From assembly GCA_003013855.2 (NCBI GenBank), contig PVNU02002818.1, positions 1 through 64,000 on the forward strand: 64,000 bases of DNA, read 5' to 3'. The notes beneath the pieces were generated by a model. It made no database searches, was not told the origin of the DNA, and saw only the letters and a program-made list of their open reading frames with translations. The position numbers were made by a program, and so were the translations under genes. This DNA comes from Liriodendron chinense (Eukaryota; Streptophyta; Magnoliopsida; Magnoliales; Magnoliaceae). Shown piece after piece: positions 21,771-33,306 of the stretch. Position 1 is the first letter of the stretch. The number at the start of each line of letters is the position of its first letter.

Positions 21771-22075
21771 CTAACATCCTTCAATTTCAAGACTGTTCCG
21801 TCTTTTTTTACTTAAGTGAACGTCTCCCTTGTCAATAATACTGCACGGCTTATCATCACCCAGGTAGACTCTTCCAAAGTCACCTGACACATAATCACGA
21901 AGAACTTCTTTCGATGAAGTAACATAAAACAAAGCACTCGAGTTTATGACCCAAGACTCATTCCGTGTATCAAGAGATAAGATCAACGCCTCTGTGTCAC
22001 TCTCCTCAGATAAATTCACTGAATCTTTCCCACCTTGAGAGCTTCCTTGTTTCTTAAGCGCCCTACAATTACTTT
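21771..22075 (-). pseudogene. Copia gag C-terminus and protease, broken
   Basis: Reading from 22070: NCRALKKQGSSQGGKDS, then VNLSEESDTEA, then WVINSSALFYVTSS. The last is the protease block where intact copies have D-S-G-A-T/S..H; here the aspartate is N and the glycine is lost. YLGDDKPCSIIDKGDVHL follows, then a frameshift. Upstream gag is absent. Confidence 0.75.
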
Positions 22076-22640
22076 GATTTAAATAAAGTTAATTTTCTCA
22101 TGTTTGAAGCTGAAAAAGTTCATTTTGATCTAATACATTTGTAAAGGTGCCTACACTTGTGGAAGCATAAAGCAGAGCAACTAGAATTATAACTAAGTCC
22201 TCGGGGGGTGGGACTAAGACCTTAAAAAAAAAATTTGCCTACTTAACAAATTTAACAATCTAAACTAAGTAAGCAATAACACTTCGGCTTCCAAACCTAA
22301 GTGGGTCCAATCATAAGACTAGCATATGATAAGCAATAAGCTACCTAGTCTAAGCATACATAGATTAACATATGATTAAACTAGTTAAGCACCTAATCTA
22401 TACAACCTAAGTAGACTATATGAGAATGGATCATAAAGCTCAAGTCTATTCTAATTAGTGAACATACATCTTGTGTGTGAATGTGCCTATCTAGTGCCTA
22501 ATATATATTCTAATTATGCATTCATAATTAAGCAATTAAACACAATGTATAATAAGAAATGTGTGTAAATACAATCTCAAATACAACGATGTATAGTGGT
22601 TCAACTTTGGGTTTAATCCACTCCCAGTTCAAGTACTCAC
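22076..22640. other. AT-rich DNA, no gene recognised
   Basis: No coding signal. Short direct motifs around AAGCATACATAGATTA / TAAGCAATAAG recur. It may belong to the repeat that follows. Confidence 0.4.
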
Positions 22641-23200
22641 TCCTTGAGTACACCGACATTCATTAGGGAGTTTAAATCAGGTTCTTCCCAACCTAGGTAT
22701 TTTAACTCAGTTCCATCCAACCGGGGAGTTTACAGGTTCCTCCCAACCTACACATTTACACCCATGTTGGTGGCTTCCCTCAGAGACTTATTTAGACTCG
22801 ACAAATGTACCAATGATCGCCAAATGACCCTTGAATTTAGGCCCGAAGGATATGCTAATGAACTCCTAATGAACCTGAAATTTAGGCTCAACAAACGAGC
22901 CAATGATCGCCAAACGAACCTGGAATTTAGGCTTAACAAACGAGCCAAGGAATGACAAATCCCCTAAGACTTTTAGGCTAAACTAACAAGTAAATGATCA
23001 TCAAACGAACCTAAATTGAGTTTGACAAACAAACTCTATATTCAATTCTCACCAGGAATAGAGTAGATGGACTCAACACAAATTGACAACCTTAGTTGTC
23101 AAACTTGAGCCCATTTCATACACTGCTTCGGGTTGCTTGATATCCGCTCTCCTGTGCTTCAATTAGCTCCCCTTGTGCTCCTACGATCGTTGATGCCGCC
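22640..23200. repeat. Unclassified LTR-like repeat with a 45-bp array
   Basis: Text such as TATAGTGGTTCAACTTTGGG and AGTACTCACTCCTTGAGTAC resembles LTR sequences of plant Copia elements in reverse orientation. Within it a 45-bp unit (AACAAACGAGCCAATGATCG ... AATTTAGG) occurs about three times at 22795-22960. The block (G)AATTTAGG starts near 22833, 22878 and 22923, with a more decayed fourth unit to 23020. A 103-codon frame across it has no known homologue. Confidence 0.5.
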
Positions 23201-23364
23201 GCTTTGCCAAGATTTCTGTTCTAAGATCAACTTGTGACCGTATCAATAGGTTGGATTGCAAATAAACGTTTGGTTCCCAAAGAATTTTTAATGGTGGGTA
23301 TTCAACCACCACTGATCTGCTTCATTTTTAGCATAGTGCCTTAAAATGAGCTGTCAAAATGGAC

Positions 23365-23690
23365 GAACTGAGTGGATGAAAGGCACATACATCAAGATAG
23401 GCCCCACAGTCGAGGATCCACGAAAGCCAGCCGAGCACATTTTCCAGACGTAGATTATTCAAAGTCTGAGAAAGTGGGCCCACAGAGCCCTTGTCAGGAC
23501 TGAGGGATCCACCGAAGCCGAGCCCATTTCCCAGACGTAGATTATTCAAAGTCTGAGAAAGTGGGCCCCACAGAGCCCCTGTCAGGACCGAGTCTGTCCC
23601 TCTGCAGTTCACATCCATTTTCTATGGACGCAGATTATTCAAAGCCTAGAACGGCCCCGCACAAAGTCCGTCCTGGCAGCGGCATCATGC
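23365..23690. repeat. ~90-bp tandem repeat, three copies
   Basis: GATTATTCAAAG occurs at 23453, 23540 and 23633, within units that include GTGGGCCCCACAGAGCCC, GTCAGGAC(C/T)GAG and AGCC(G)AGC(C)CATTT. Copies of the unit also occur near 7133, 12269, 12357, 27989, 28065 and 28158, at the edges of the duplicated segments. Confidence 0.75.
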
Positions 23691-25500
23691 CAATACAATC
23701 CTAAGGGCAGATTCCAAGGGCGATCTATTACCAAATAAGGCCAAAATATTTGGTGACAAAATAACGAAAATGCCATTTTTATTTTAAAAAGGAACGCGCA
23801 CCGTTGGATGGAACGTTAAAGGGGCATCGCTTCGTGATCTTGGATGTTCATCTGGAAGGGCTCACTGAGGATGGGAGGTTGCCTAAGAGATCTGACCTAT
23901 AGGATGATCCTGATCACCTGGTTGGCCCTAGCTTTCTATTTTCTTAAATGTTGGCTATTGGATGTGTTGTAAGCCACTAATTAGATGGACGGGGACATCT
24001 GATAGGAGACGTATTGGTGGTCCACCTGATCATGAAGGAATTACGTGGGACCCAAGTAGTATGAAGCCTATGATCTGATCCATCATAGGTGCACAAAGCA
24101 TGGAACAAGCTCTAAATGCACATCAAAGTGTGTACTACCAAATAGACGGGCTGGATCTTTGATCCATCAGGTCCCCTTGAATAGAATTCACTCATTGATT
24201 GTAATCAACTTATAATAATGGACTATTAATTAAACGTTTGATTTTAATCAACCCAACCTATGTAAGGGTCCATTACAATGGGAGTTCTACAGTCTAATTG
24301 TTGATCCCAACACCGATATTGGAGGATTAAGTGGGTCACCATATTTTAACTGTAGGGATAAAAAATCAGCCCAGTTTGCGATTTTGGTGGGCCATTCAAA
24401 ACGGAAAATATTATGAGAGAGGGACGGCCGCTAAAGTAAACAATAGGAGGAGAGGCACCCTTGATTTTTTTCAGAGAACAGTGTGATGATTATATGTAAT
24501 CTACTCCAACCATTACATAATACACTAAAATTTAGGGCCAGGTTCCAAAAATAAACCCCATTTGTGATTCATCTGGGTCACACCATGGGAAACAACTTGG
24601 AGGGTGAGTGTCACCATTTATACGGTTTCTAATCGTATGTTACACCCGAATGGTTAGTTTTCAGCCGTAAGCTTAAAATTAGGTCACTTTCCTGATGGTT
24701 GGAGTGGATGTTTAAAATACATGATCATAAGGCCCATCCAAGCTAAACCACCAGTTAGGTATACACCATCTATCAAACGCCATTCACCACGCGCTGACCC
24801 AGTAGCAAGTTTGATGATGAAAAAGTTTTGTGGGCCCGCTATGATGTATGTGTTTTATCCACACTTTACATTCATTTTGTCAGCTCATTTTATGACATGA
24901 TCCAAGAAAATGAGGCAGAACCAAATATCGGGTGGGACCGACCACGTATAAAAGTGATTGAACGTCCGCCATTAGAAACTTTTTGGGGCCACGAGTTTTG
25001 GATCAAGCTTATATTTGTGTTTTCCCAAGGTCTGTACCTTATCAACAGGTTGGATGGAAAATAAACATTACAGTGGACCCTTAGGAAGTTTTTAATGGTG
25101 GGCGTTCAATAACCTCTGTTTCCTATGGTGTGGTTCAGCTGAGGTCTGGATCTGCCCCATTTTTTGGTTAATCCCCTAAAATGATCTAGAAAAATGGACG
25201 GATGGTGTAGATAAAATACTGAAATCATGGTGGACCCACAGAGCTTTTCCAGCACTGACCTATCCAGCACGTCAACATGCAATCTTAGGGCAGCTAGGTA
25301 AAGGGCATTAAGACAATGGGTTGTTCGGCTAGGGACCAGGGTGAGCCCCCACCATCATGTACTTCAAAAATCCACTCTGATCATCAGGTGATTCAACCAA
25401 TTTTAAGCGTAGGGCTGAAAAACCAGCTATCCAGGTGGACCATATGATTAAAAACAGTGTACAAGACTAAGCTTACCTCCAAACTGAGACAATCACCTCT
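23380..25500. other. Duplicated segment, copy B (paralogue of 27985-30260)
   Basis: Near-continuous alignment with copy C: AATACAATCCTAAGGGCAGA, GGATGTTCATCTGGAAGGG, GTGTGTACTACCAAATAGAC, CATTGATTGTAATCAACTTA, ATTGGAGGATTAAGTGGGTC and many more. Copy B retains three stretches lost from C: about 25 bp near 23800, about 70 bp near 23955-24025, and about 390 bp (24645-25035). It ends with CCTCCAAACTGAGACAATCACCTCTTA at 25481. No gene. Confidence 0.85.
24820..25265. mobile_element. Foldback MITE inside segment B
   Basis: The left arm is TGTGGGCCCGCTATGATGTATG with ATCCACACTTTACATTC. The right arm is GGTGGGCGTTCAATAACC, GTGTGGTTCAGCTGAGGTC, AATGGACGGATGGTGTAGAT and CATGGTGGACCCACAGAGC. The right arm alone is present in copy C (29068-29290). 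Confidence 0.65.
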
Positions 25501-25800
25501 TAGTGCGCAGAGGAACAAGTATACTATATTTTCTAAATCCATTCTAACCATGATTCAAGTGGATCATATAATTAGACACAACAAAAAAACAAACAAGAGA
25601 CACTCACCCTCCAAACTGACTCCTTTTGTGTGACTCACTTGAATTAGAGATAGGGCTCATATTTGTACCTGAGCCCCAGTATGGGGCGATTCACCTGCTG
25701 ATGGGGGTGGATTTCACATAAACATCTTGGTGGGGCCCACTTGAGCCACCTATTACTTAAGACCACAATAAGGTCCCCACGGTCTGCCTCCCAAGAGACC

Positions 25801-25802
<2 letters not shown>

Positions 25803-25837
<35 letters not shown>
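25803..25837. repeat. (CT)n microsatellite at a MITE edge
   Basis: About 17 CT units directly abut TATGAGACTTACATG, the left end of the MITE at 25838-26160. Open frames of repeated E-R on the other strand are artefacts. Confidence 0.9.
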
Positions 25838-25838
<1 letters not shown>

Positions 25839-26158
25839 GAGACTTACATGCATTAATTGTACGTCCAATTAGTTGGTGTGTGGGTTCACGATGATGTTTG
25901 TATGACATCTTGTCCGTCCAACAAAGTTGTTCTACTATAAAAATAGGATGCCCAAAAATTCAGGATGATCCAACCATGAAAATAAGATGCTCCATGTGAA
26001 TGTAAATTTTAATGTGTTGTTTCACGATTTTCTATTCTGTACCCTACCTAATGGTAAAATTAGCCTGATTATTGAGCATCTCATTTTCATGATGGGATCA
26101 TTTAATGGATGAGAAAGATACACACCAATTAGTTGGACATACAACTAGTCTCATGTGA

Positions 26159-26160
<2 letters not shown>
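25838..26160. mobile_element. MITE with long TIR bounded by microsatellites
   Basis: Left TTGTACGTCCAATTAGTTGG and the reverse complement of the right end TTGTATGTCCAACTAATTGG pair. Pairing extends outward to ATGAGAC on both sides, and the next bases are (CT)n on the left and (AT)n on the right. The interior is about 250 bp, non-coding. A related end occurs at 31165-31190, again next to (AT)n. Confidence 0.65.

Positions 26161-26225
<65 letters not shown>
26161..26225. repeat. (AT)n microsatellite
   Basis: Sixty-five bases of uninterrupted AT directly following the MITE end GTCTCATGTGAGC. Confidence 0.95.
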
Positions 26226-26229
<4 letters not shown>

Positions 26230-27224
26230 GAATAACCATTTGATCCTATGTCTTAGAAAAAAAAAATTTGTGCATCATGATCACCACCACGTGATCATTT
26301 ACGATCTTTCTCTATGCCATTTATATGATTTAATTTTGATTTGGCCACTTTCTAGCATGACTTTGATCCAATCGAATGAATGTACACCTACAAAATGCCA
26401 CTTCATTGTGACTTTGCTACATAGCATAGAGTAATAATATGAATATTAGAGTCACCTACAACATGAACATATTCACACAACAATCGGGTTGGAGATCAAT
26501 TCGTCACTTGTAGATAATTAGTCTTGCAGTATGTGCAGCTCAGCTACCACTCGTGAATATGTAGCATTTGCCATTTATGAGGTTATCACATAGGATTTAT
26601 CCGCGAGCAACTAATGATCTATCCTACTGCAACACAGACTTACATGATGTATCTGGGTACTAAGTATATTGTGTCAATCACTATGAGAACTCATTTAGAT
26701 CATGTAATTAAACATCTCATATGCATATGCATCTCAATATTCATTAATGTTCTTTGTTATAATGACACAATAGCCCATGCCATGCAAGAAGCATACGATG
26801 GATCTGAGTATTGGTCACATCCTAATAGGATGGCCAATCACAATGTCGATGTGTTTACATCAGTGTGAAATAATCACATCCACGTGTATGAAGAAAAATG
26901 TGCATTTAGATTAGAACAGCAGCACAAAGTCTAATAGGAAGTGTCCTCTACCCAGCCCTTACCCAACCCATTTGCCATCTGATCATGTCCATACATGAAA
27001 ACTCCAAGAAGACTTCATTGAATGATGTGGAGGATCCACGTTAATAAACAAGAAAATGAAGGATCCCCTACCGAGCATACCCTTCGATCCTGAGTCCCTG
27101 ACTGCATTAGTCTATGAGAAGACCATTTCATATGTGCGTTTCACACCATCTAAAACGAGTTGCAGACTCATCATCCTCACCTATGTCCCCTGTGGACAGC
27201 TATCCATACCGTTAAACTTGTGTG
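26226..27224. other. No gene recognised; contains a copy of 7890-8105
   Basis: 26580-26790 aligns with 7890-8105 (TAATGATCTATCC, TGATGTATCTGGGTACTAAG, CATATGCATATGCATCTCA). The remainder shows only short frames with no recognisable domain. Confidence 0.5.
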
Positions 27225-27915
27225 TCCCATTACAGGTGGAGCATATATATAAGATTACAATGATCAAGCAATCCTGACAATAGTGGTTAGTAAATGGATG
27301 GTTAAAGTAAAACAAGAGTGGTCCAAAGTCAAAGGAAAGAAACAGATGGTTAATAACATCCTATCAGTGCAATTTTTCTGTGATGCCCCATACACAGTTC
27401 AGTAACGAGGATGGACTGGATTACCATGCAACAATGCCATGTGTACGATTAAAGAGTAACCACTAATTTCGACACGGTGGAAAACCAACATAAATCCTAG
27501 CCCATAAGTGGGTCCAGTCTAAAGATCATTCGGTCTCTTCGTATGTCATTGCTACTTTTCCAAGCAACCGTAGATTCTACGTACCCTTGCATAAGACTAG
27601 CGACATGTGAGATCCATGGAGATTGAACTGAAAATCTTCTAGATTGAAAGATGCTCACCATTCAATCAATGGCCTACAAAGAGACATGTCCACATTGATA
27701 GTTGAATAGGTCAAGACTGAAGGGTTGAGATATTCCATGCTCTAGAAGTTTTCCATCCATTGTCCAATCAAGTGATGGATCGTCATTCTGGCTAGATTTT
27801 TGTGGGACCGTCCATTCATAGTTGGGAGCAACAGGCCAAGGGTCTTGATCACCGACTTAGGGCCCACTTCTAAAAATTGAAACCCCTTTTAAGTATTTCG
27901 TGTGTCACGAAACTT
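27225..27915. other. Duplicated segment, copy B2 (paralogue of 33965-35135)
   Basis: Shared blocks: CAGGTGGAGCATATAT, AATCAAGCGATCC-type, TTTTCTGTGATGC, GCCATGTGTAC, AAGTGGGTCCA, ACCCTTGCATAAGA, CTGAAAATCTTCTA, CATTCTGGCTAGATTTTTG, AGGGCCCACTT, ATTTCGTGTGT. TTCGGTCTC at 27529-27537 is the empty site of the MITE inserted at 34283 in the other copy. Confidence 0.85.
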
Positions 27916-27984
27916 GGATGCGACAGGCCCCCCACCGGAATTGGATCTAGTACTGTTAGATCGGGTCTAGGGTGAAAACAAGAG

Positions 27985-29497
27985 GCGTAGATTATTCACC
28001 GAAGCCGAGGGATCCCTGTCAGGACTGAGGGATCCACTGAAGCCGAGCCCATTTTCCAGACGTAGATTGTTCAAACTCTGAGAAAGTGGGCCCCACAGAG
28101 CCCCTGTCAGGACCGAGTCTGTCCCTCTGCAGTCCACAAACATTTTCCATTAACGCAGATTATTCAAAGCCTAGAACGGCCCCGCACAGAGTCCGTCCTG
28201 GCTGCGGTATCATGCCAATACAATCCTAAGGGCAGAATATTCCAAGGGTGATCTATTACCAAATAAGGCCAAAATATTCGGTGATAAAATAACGAAAATG
28301 CCATTTTTATTCTAAGAAGGAATCACTTCGTGATCTAGGATGTTCATCTGGAAGGGCTCACTGAGGATGGGAGGTTGCCTAAGAGATCTGACCTATAGGA
28401 TGATCCTGATCACCTGGTTGGCCCTAGCTTTCCATTTTGTTAAATGTTGGCTATTGGATCCTGATCATGAAGGAATTACGTGGGACTCAAGTAGCATGAA
28501 GCCTATGATCTGATCCATCATAGGTGCACAAAGGATGGAACAAGCTCCAAATGTACATCAAAGTGTGTACTACCAAATAGACGGGCTGGATCTATGATCC
28601 ATCAGATCCCCTTGAATAGAATTCACTCATTGATTGTAATCAACTTATAATAATGGACTATTAAATAAACGTTTGATTTTAATCAACCCAACCTATGTAA
28701 GGGTCCATTACAATGGGAGTTCTACGGTCTAATTGTTGATCCCAGCACCGATATTGGAGGATTAAGTGGGTCACCATATGTTAACTGTAGGGACCAAAAA
28801 TCAGCCCAGTTTGCGATTTTGGTGGGCCATTCAAAACGGAAATATTATGAGAGAGGGACAGCCGCTAAAGTAAACAATAGGAGGAGAGACACCCTTGATT
28901 TTTTTTTTTCAGAGAGCAGTGTGATGATTATATGTAATCCACTCCAACCATTACATAATACACTAAAATTTAGGGCCATGTTCCAAAAATAAACTCCATT
29001 TGTGATTCATCTGGGTCACGCCATGGGAAAGAACTTGGAGGGTGAGTGTCACCATTTACACTGTTTCTAAACCTTATCAACAGGTTGGATGGAAAATAAA
29101 CATTACAGTGGACCCTTAGGAAGTTTTTAATGGTGGGCATTCAATTACCACTGTTTCCTATAGTGTGGTCCAGCTGAGGTCTGGATCTGCCCCATTTTTT
29201 TATTGGTCCCCTAAAATGATCTGGAAAAATGGACAGATGGTGTAGATAAAACACAGAAATCATGGTGGGCTTATAGAGCTTTTCCAGCAGTGACCTATCC
29301 GCACGTCAACATGCAATCTTAGGGCAGCTCGGTAAAGGGCATTAAGAGAGTGGGTTGTTCAGCTAGGGTAAGCCCCACCATCATGTACTTCAACAATCCA
29401 CTCTGATCATCAGGTGATTCAACCAATTTTAGGCGTTGGGCTGAAAAACCAGCTATTTAGGTGGACCACATGATTGAAAACAGTGTACAAGACGAAG
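27985..29497. other. Duplicated segment, copy C (paralogue of segment B)
   Basis: Carries the ~90-bp repeats (27989, 28065, 28158) and then the body of segment B with small deletions. At about 29066 the sequence jumps from the equivalent of 24645 to the equivalent of 25037, so about 390 bp is missing. It is interrupted by a solo LTR and resumes at 30203. Confidence 0.85.
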
Positions 29498-29502
29498 CTT
29501 AT

Positions 29503-30197
29503 TGATGTAGAACGGGTCGCCGATTATTTCATGGCTCAGATGGACCAAAAGAAGACCGATCGGAGTCGAAAGTGATCCGGACCGTGAGGACCGTAAAAAA
29601 CGGTCGTATCTCGCAATCCGGAATGAGTTTTTGGACATATAATATATGATTTTGGGGTAGCACCAGCTACTTTAGCCAACTAAACTTGCTATGCCGGGTT
29701 GCCCATGCCGGAATCACGAGATTCGACTGGATCGACGGTCATTAGGCTAGTTTACTTTCAATTTTACTATTTATAGTAAGTTTTAATTCGATCATAACTT
29801 TTGATCTGTAGGGTTTTAGAGTTAGTGCCCAACATGAAAATGGCTTCGAATATTTTATAGAACAACATGGTTAGGCCCGTTTGTAAACTTTCTATTTTTG
29901 GCCGAAAACCAAGAGTTCTAGTAAGATTGAGAGACTTTTATAAATAGTAAGTTTACTATTTATAGTAAGTTGCGTTTTATAGGAGTTTGAGTTTAAGTTT
30001 GAGTTGGAGTCTAGTACTCTAACTAGGGTTTAATTTCCTATTTATATGCATTATAATTTCGATTTCTATTCATTGAATCTATAAAAAACAATCATTCGGA
30101 ATTAATTTCCTCTTTTTATCCTTTTATTTTTTCTCGTGGATTCGAGAAACAATCCGTTAGGGAGACGGTATCGACCTACCACATCCTCCCTGCGTCA
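29503..30197 (+). mobile_element. Solo LTR of a Gypsy-type element, 695 bp, 5-bp TSD
   Basis: Starts TGATGTAGAACGGG and ends ..CCCTGCGTCA, flanked by CTTAT on both sides (29498-29502 and 30198-30202). Segment B has GCTTACCTCC at the same place without the insert. The tail (GTGGATTCGAGAAAC, GGGAGACGGTATCGACC, CTGCGTCA) groups it with the LTR at 3290-4008. No internal region remains, as expected after LTR-LTR recombination. Confidence 0.9.
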
Positions 30198-30202
30198 CTT
30201 AT

Positions 30203-31186
30203 CCTCCAAACTGAGTCAATCACCTCTTATTGCGCAGTGTAACAAATTACGACCTGGTTCTATATATATACCGGTATACTAACAACCAGACCGTAAGTAC
30301 TGCATTGACCTATTTAGGTGTGCGCCATGAACTTCATTCCATACATCATATGTGTCAGCCCATGTTATGCATAGTGTCCAAAATCACATCCATTGGTGAT
30401 TCAGATAGGCCACACTAAGAAAAACTATTTGGAGAGTGAGTGTCACATGTACATTATTTCTAATTATGTGGTCCATTTGAATCACAGACGGGGCTGCTGT
30501 TTCATTGCTAGGCTTATAATTGAGTAACTTGCTTGTTAATTGGAGTGGATCTTGAAAATATATGATGTTGGGCTCACATCAACTCGATGACCCTTCACCA
30601 GTACTTTACGTATCGCGAATGTACAATGGCGGCTGTCACTGCACTCTACCGTGATGTGAAGAATCCGTGGGGCCCACCATGATGTATATTTTCTATATGC
30701 ACCATCCATGTTTCTCCAGCCCAAAAAAACAGACTCATCTATCGTTCAAGTGGGCCATATCAATGGAAATAGTTGGGAGAGATGTCCACCCTTGAATTTT
30801 ACATGGCTCACTGTGATGATCATGTGAAATCCATTCCAACCATTAGATGCCACACCAAAACATTGGCGTGGGACCCAAAAAACAGGACCACACATGATTC
30901 AACTAGGCCACACTAAGGGAAACATTTTGAAGGGTGAGCTTTTTATGTACACCATTTCCAATCTTGTGGTCCACTTGAACCACAGATGTAGCTGATTTTT
31001 TTGCCTTGGATCTATCATGTGGTGGCACATCTGATAGTTGGGTACATTTCACATTAACACCACGGAGGGGCCAACCCAAGCCAACAATTCATTTTCTTCC
31101 TTGAAATAACATTCTCGATAACATTTACAAGCAATAATTTCTCATTAAATGAGGCATAGTTGGAGAGTCCAATTAGTTGTGTATGA

Positions 31187-31188
<2 letters not shown>
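30203..31188. other. End of segment C and diverged foldback repeats, no gene
   Basis: CCTCCAAACTGAGTCAATCACC at 30203 continues segment C. Two copies ~510 bp apart of a block GGCCACACTAAG(A/G)..AAC, GTGAG(T/C).., TGTACA(T/C)..ATTTC(T/C)AAT, TGTGGTCCA(T/C)TTGAA occur at 30410-30490 and 30910-30985. The same block is near 7690-7780 and 24580-24660. Confidence 0.5.

Positions 31189-31266
<78 letters not shown>
31189..31266. repeat. Compound microsatellite (AT)n(AG)n
   Basis: (AT)25 at 31189-31239 passes directly into (AG)13. The left neighbour is the MITE end TCCAATTAGTTGTGTATGAGC. Open frames rich in Y-I or E-R here are artefacts. Confidence 0.95.
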
Positions 31267-31269
<3 letters not shown>

Positions 31270-31279
31270 AATTCTCACC

Positions 31280-33260
31280 TGCTACTGCTCTGCACTCCTT
31301 CCCCTCAGGAGGTAGGGCCAGAGGGATCAGTAGGTGGGCCCTCATCGTCGTGTCCAAACGTCATAATAATTCTGGAATTGGGTTTCGAGTCGGTGTCGGA
31401 TGAGACTTCTCCTAGCTTATCTCTGATGTAATGTAACTCTTCGGGTTCATCCGGCTAAGGTGGGACCAAGACTACGGTCCAGTTCATTGGGGGAAATTTA
31501 TGCCCCTTGCTTAAGTCTTCTTCGGTTTAGCCTACTCATTTGATCTTCGAAGGTGAAAGCCAGCTCGCCATCGAGGTAGATAATCCCTACATTGATAAAC
31601 TGGATTGGAGTGCAGATCTAGGGATTGACTTCTTCTTGATGACCCCGTCTTCTTCTGATACCTCCGCACTTTGGTTTTCTAATATGAGTTGGTTGATATC
31701 AAGGTTTTCTCCTATCCACATCAACTTGAACCTCCATGATTCGGCCTGATTCTTGATATTCGAGTCGATAGTAGAAGGTTTGACGTTCGCCAGGAAGGAA
31801 GACATAGTTTGATCCATTGGGACATGTAAGAGGAATGCGAATCGACGTCTCCAACTCAAGACTATGGTATGAGATGTCCTTATCGAAGCATGGTACGTCT
31901 ATGGCTGGGATATTAGGCCCTTGAGGTTCAACTGCTTTTGCCTTGGAGATTTGTTCGACATTGGCCATAATTGTGAGCACCTTGTCTTTAAAGATGTACT
32001 TGACCATTTGGTGAAGGGCTGAAGAGAACACTGATTCTGTGAAACCAGAACTGATCGGGAAGGAGATGGAATGAAGTTAAGATGTCCAAAACCTGAAAAG
32101 TGATAGTTGATGTTTTTGGACTAATCTGAACCTTGGCATCAATTTTTCCTTCAACTCCCTCGATAATGGCCACATAATTGAAATTGGGCCTTGACTTTGC
32201 TAGGGCATGTTGTCCAAGGAAGGATTTTCTTCCTGGAGGATGATGGCTGGAGTGGGAGCTGAATAGGCAGGTGCTGCGAGTAAGTTGTGCCCATGGTGTT
32301 TGTTGGAGAGATGGGCAGGTTGTGCCCCATGCTGGATGTTGTGGGCAGGTTGTACCCCTGGTTGGTTGGAGTGGGTAGGTTGTGCCCCTAGCTAGCTATT
32401 GCTGAGATTGGCGGGTTGTTTCGTTAGTTGATTGATGGCGCGAAGAATGAATCAGTTGAAAATGCCCCTTGTATATGTAAGGGCGCAAAGATTGGACCGA
32501 TTAGAGGTGCCCCTTGCATAATGAGGGGCTCTGAGATTGAAATAGTTGGGGGTGCCCCTTGGAAGATGAGAGGCTCAAACTCTGGATGAGAGTCGATAAC
32601 ATGGATAAATTGGAGAGGAGGCTCTTCTTGGATGATGATAGCTGGGAAGGCAGGAAGTGTCCCTTACATACTTAGGGGTGTAGAGACTAGACCGATCGGA
32701 GATGTCCCTTGCAAGGTAAGGGGTTATGAGATTGGACTGGTTAGGGATGCCCCTTGCCAAGCTTGATTAGGGCACTGTGGGTTCCATCTTGTTTGTTGTT
32801 GTTGCTGTTGCGGTTGTCCATGCTGAGGGAGGAATAGTGCACCTTTGGTGGAAGCGACAAGATCGTCTTCTTCTATTGGATGAGGGATGGGAACACTTCT
32901 GTTACCGTTCTCGTATTCAATGGGCCTTCCTTCCACTATCGGCTGTACCGGGGAGGCTCGATGAGGCCACTGAGGGGAGATTATCCTAGCCTTTATTCCA
33001 GCTTCGACTTGTTCTTCGGCGCAAATGAGTTGGGTAAAGTTTGCAAACATATGTGAACTAAGCATTTAATGCGTTGTAACTGCCGACACGTGTCATCCGC
33101 TCATTCGCTGAAATTCAAAAGACGTTTATGAAACCGTACAACAATGATAACGATGCCTTGGAAAGTGCGTTTGAGAAACGTGTTAGAGAAGCAATAACTC
33201 TACGAAGATCTCAAAGCAGCATATCTCCTCGAAATCAACTAGTTTAGCTCATTGATCATT
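31280..33260 (-). mobile_element. Decayed Ty3/Gypsy internal region (gag to protease)
   Basis: On the minus strand a gag block (FTQLICAEEQVEAGIKAR, 32724-33065), a Q-rich linker (GQPQQQQQQTRW) and 45-bp repeats precede a protease-tail block (31950-32173). That block reads DILTSFHLL, then SSALHQMVKYIFKDKVLTI. This matches the order seen in plant Gypsy elements that carry an LHQMVKF motif after the protease. RT and later domains are not seen. Frames are broken throughout. Confidence 0.6.
32463..32760 (-). repeat. 45-bp repeat array in the gag linker
   Basis: TG(C/T)CCCTT(G/A) starts at 32463, 32509, 32553, 32658, 32703 and 32748. Spacing is 44-46 bp, with one ~105-bp gap that has lost a unit. 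Forty-five bp is 15 codons, and minus-strand translations repeat patterns like LITPYLARDIS, so it may have been a repeated peptide in gag. Similar GGTTGTGCCCC text at 32280-32400 may be older units. Confidence 0.7.
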
Positions 33261-33306
33261 ACTCTTAGCCCTTCGAATACTCAGACCAGAGAGTAAGAGG
33301 GCTTCT

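Larger units (their letters stand above)
18268..22075 (-). mobile_element. Ty1/Copia retrotransposon (Tnt1/Tork-like), 5' truncated, inactive
   Basis: On the minus strand the order is end of gag knuckle (NCRALKKQ), protease, integrase, reverse transcriptase, RNase H, polypurine tract, LTR. Frames are interrupted repeatedly. Most of gag and the 5' LTR are missing, with the break at about 22075. All pol domains are recognisable. Confidence 0.9.

Noticed and set aside
31054..31431. Frames of repeated Y-I, S-L or E-R (also at 25644-25868 and 52329-52767)
   Set aside because: Translated dinucleotide microsatellites.
32463..32760. CRISPR-like array of evenly spaced repeats
   Set aside because: Plant nuclear context; repeats are contiguous 45-bp units without unique spacers and lie in a Gypsy gag remnant.
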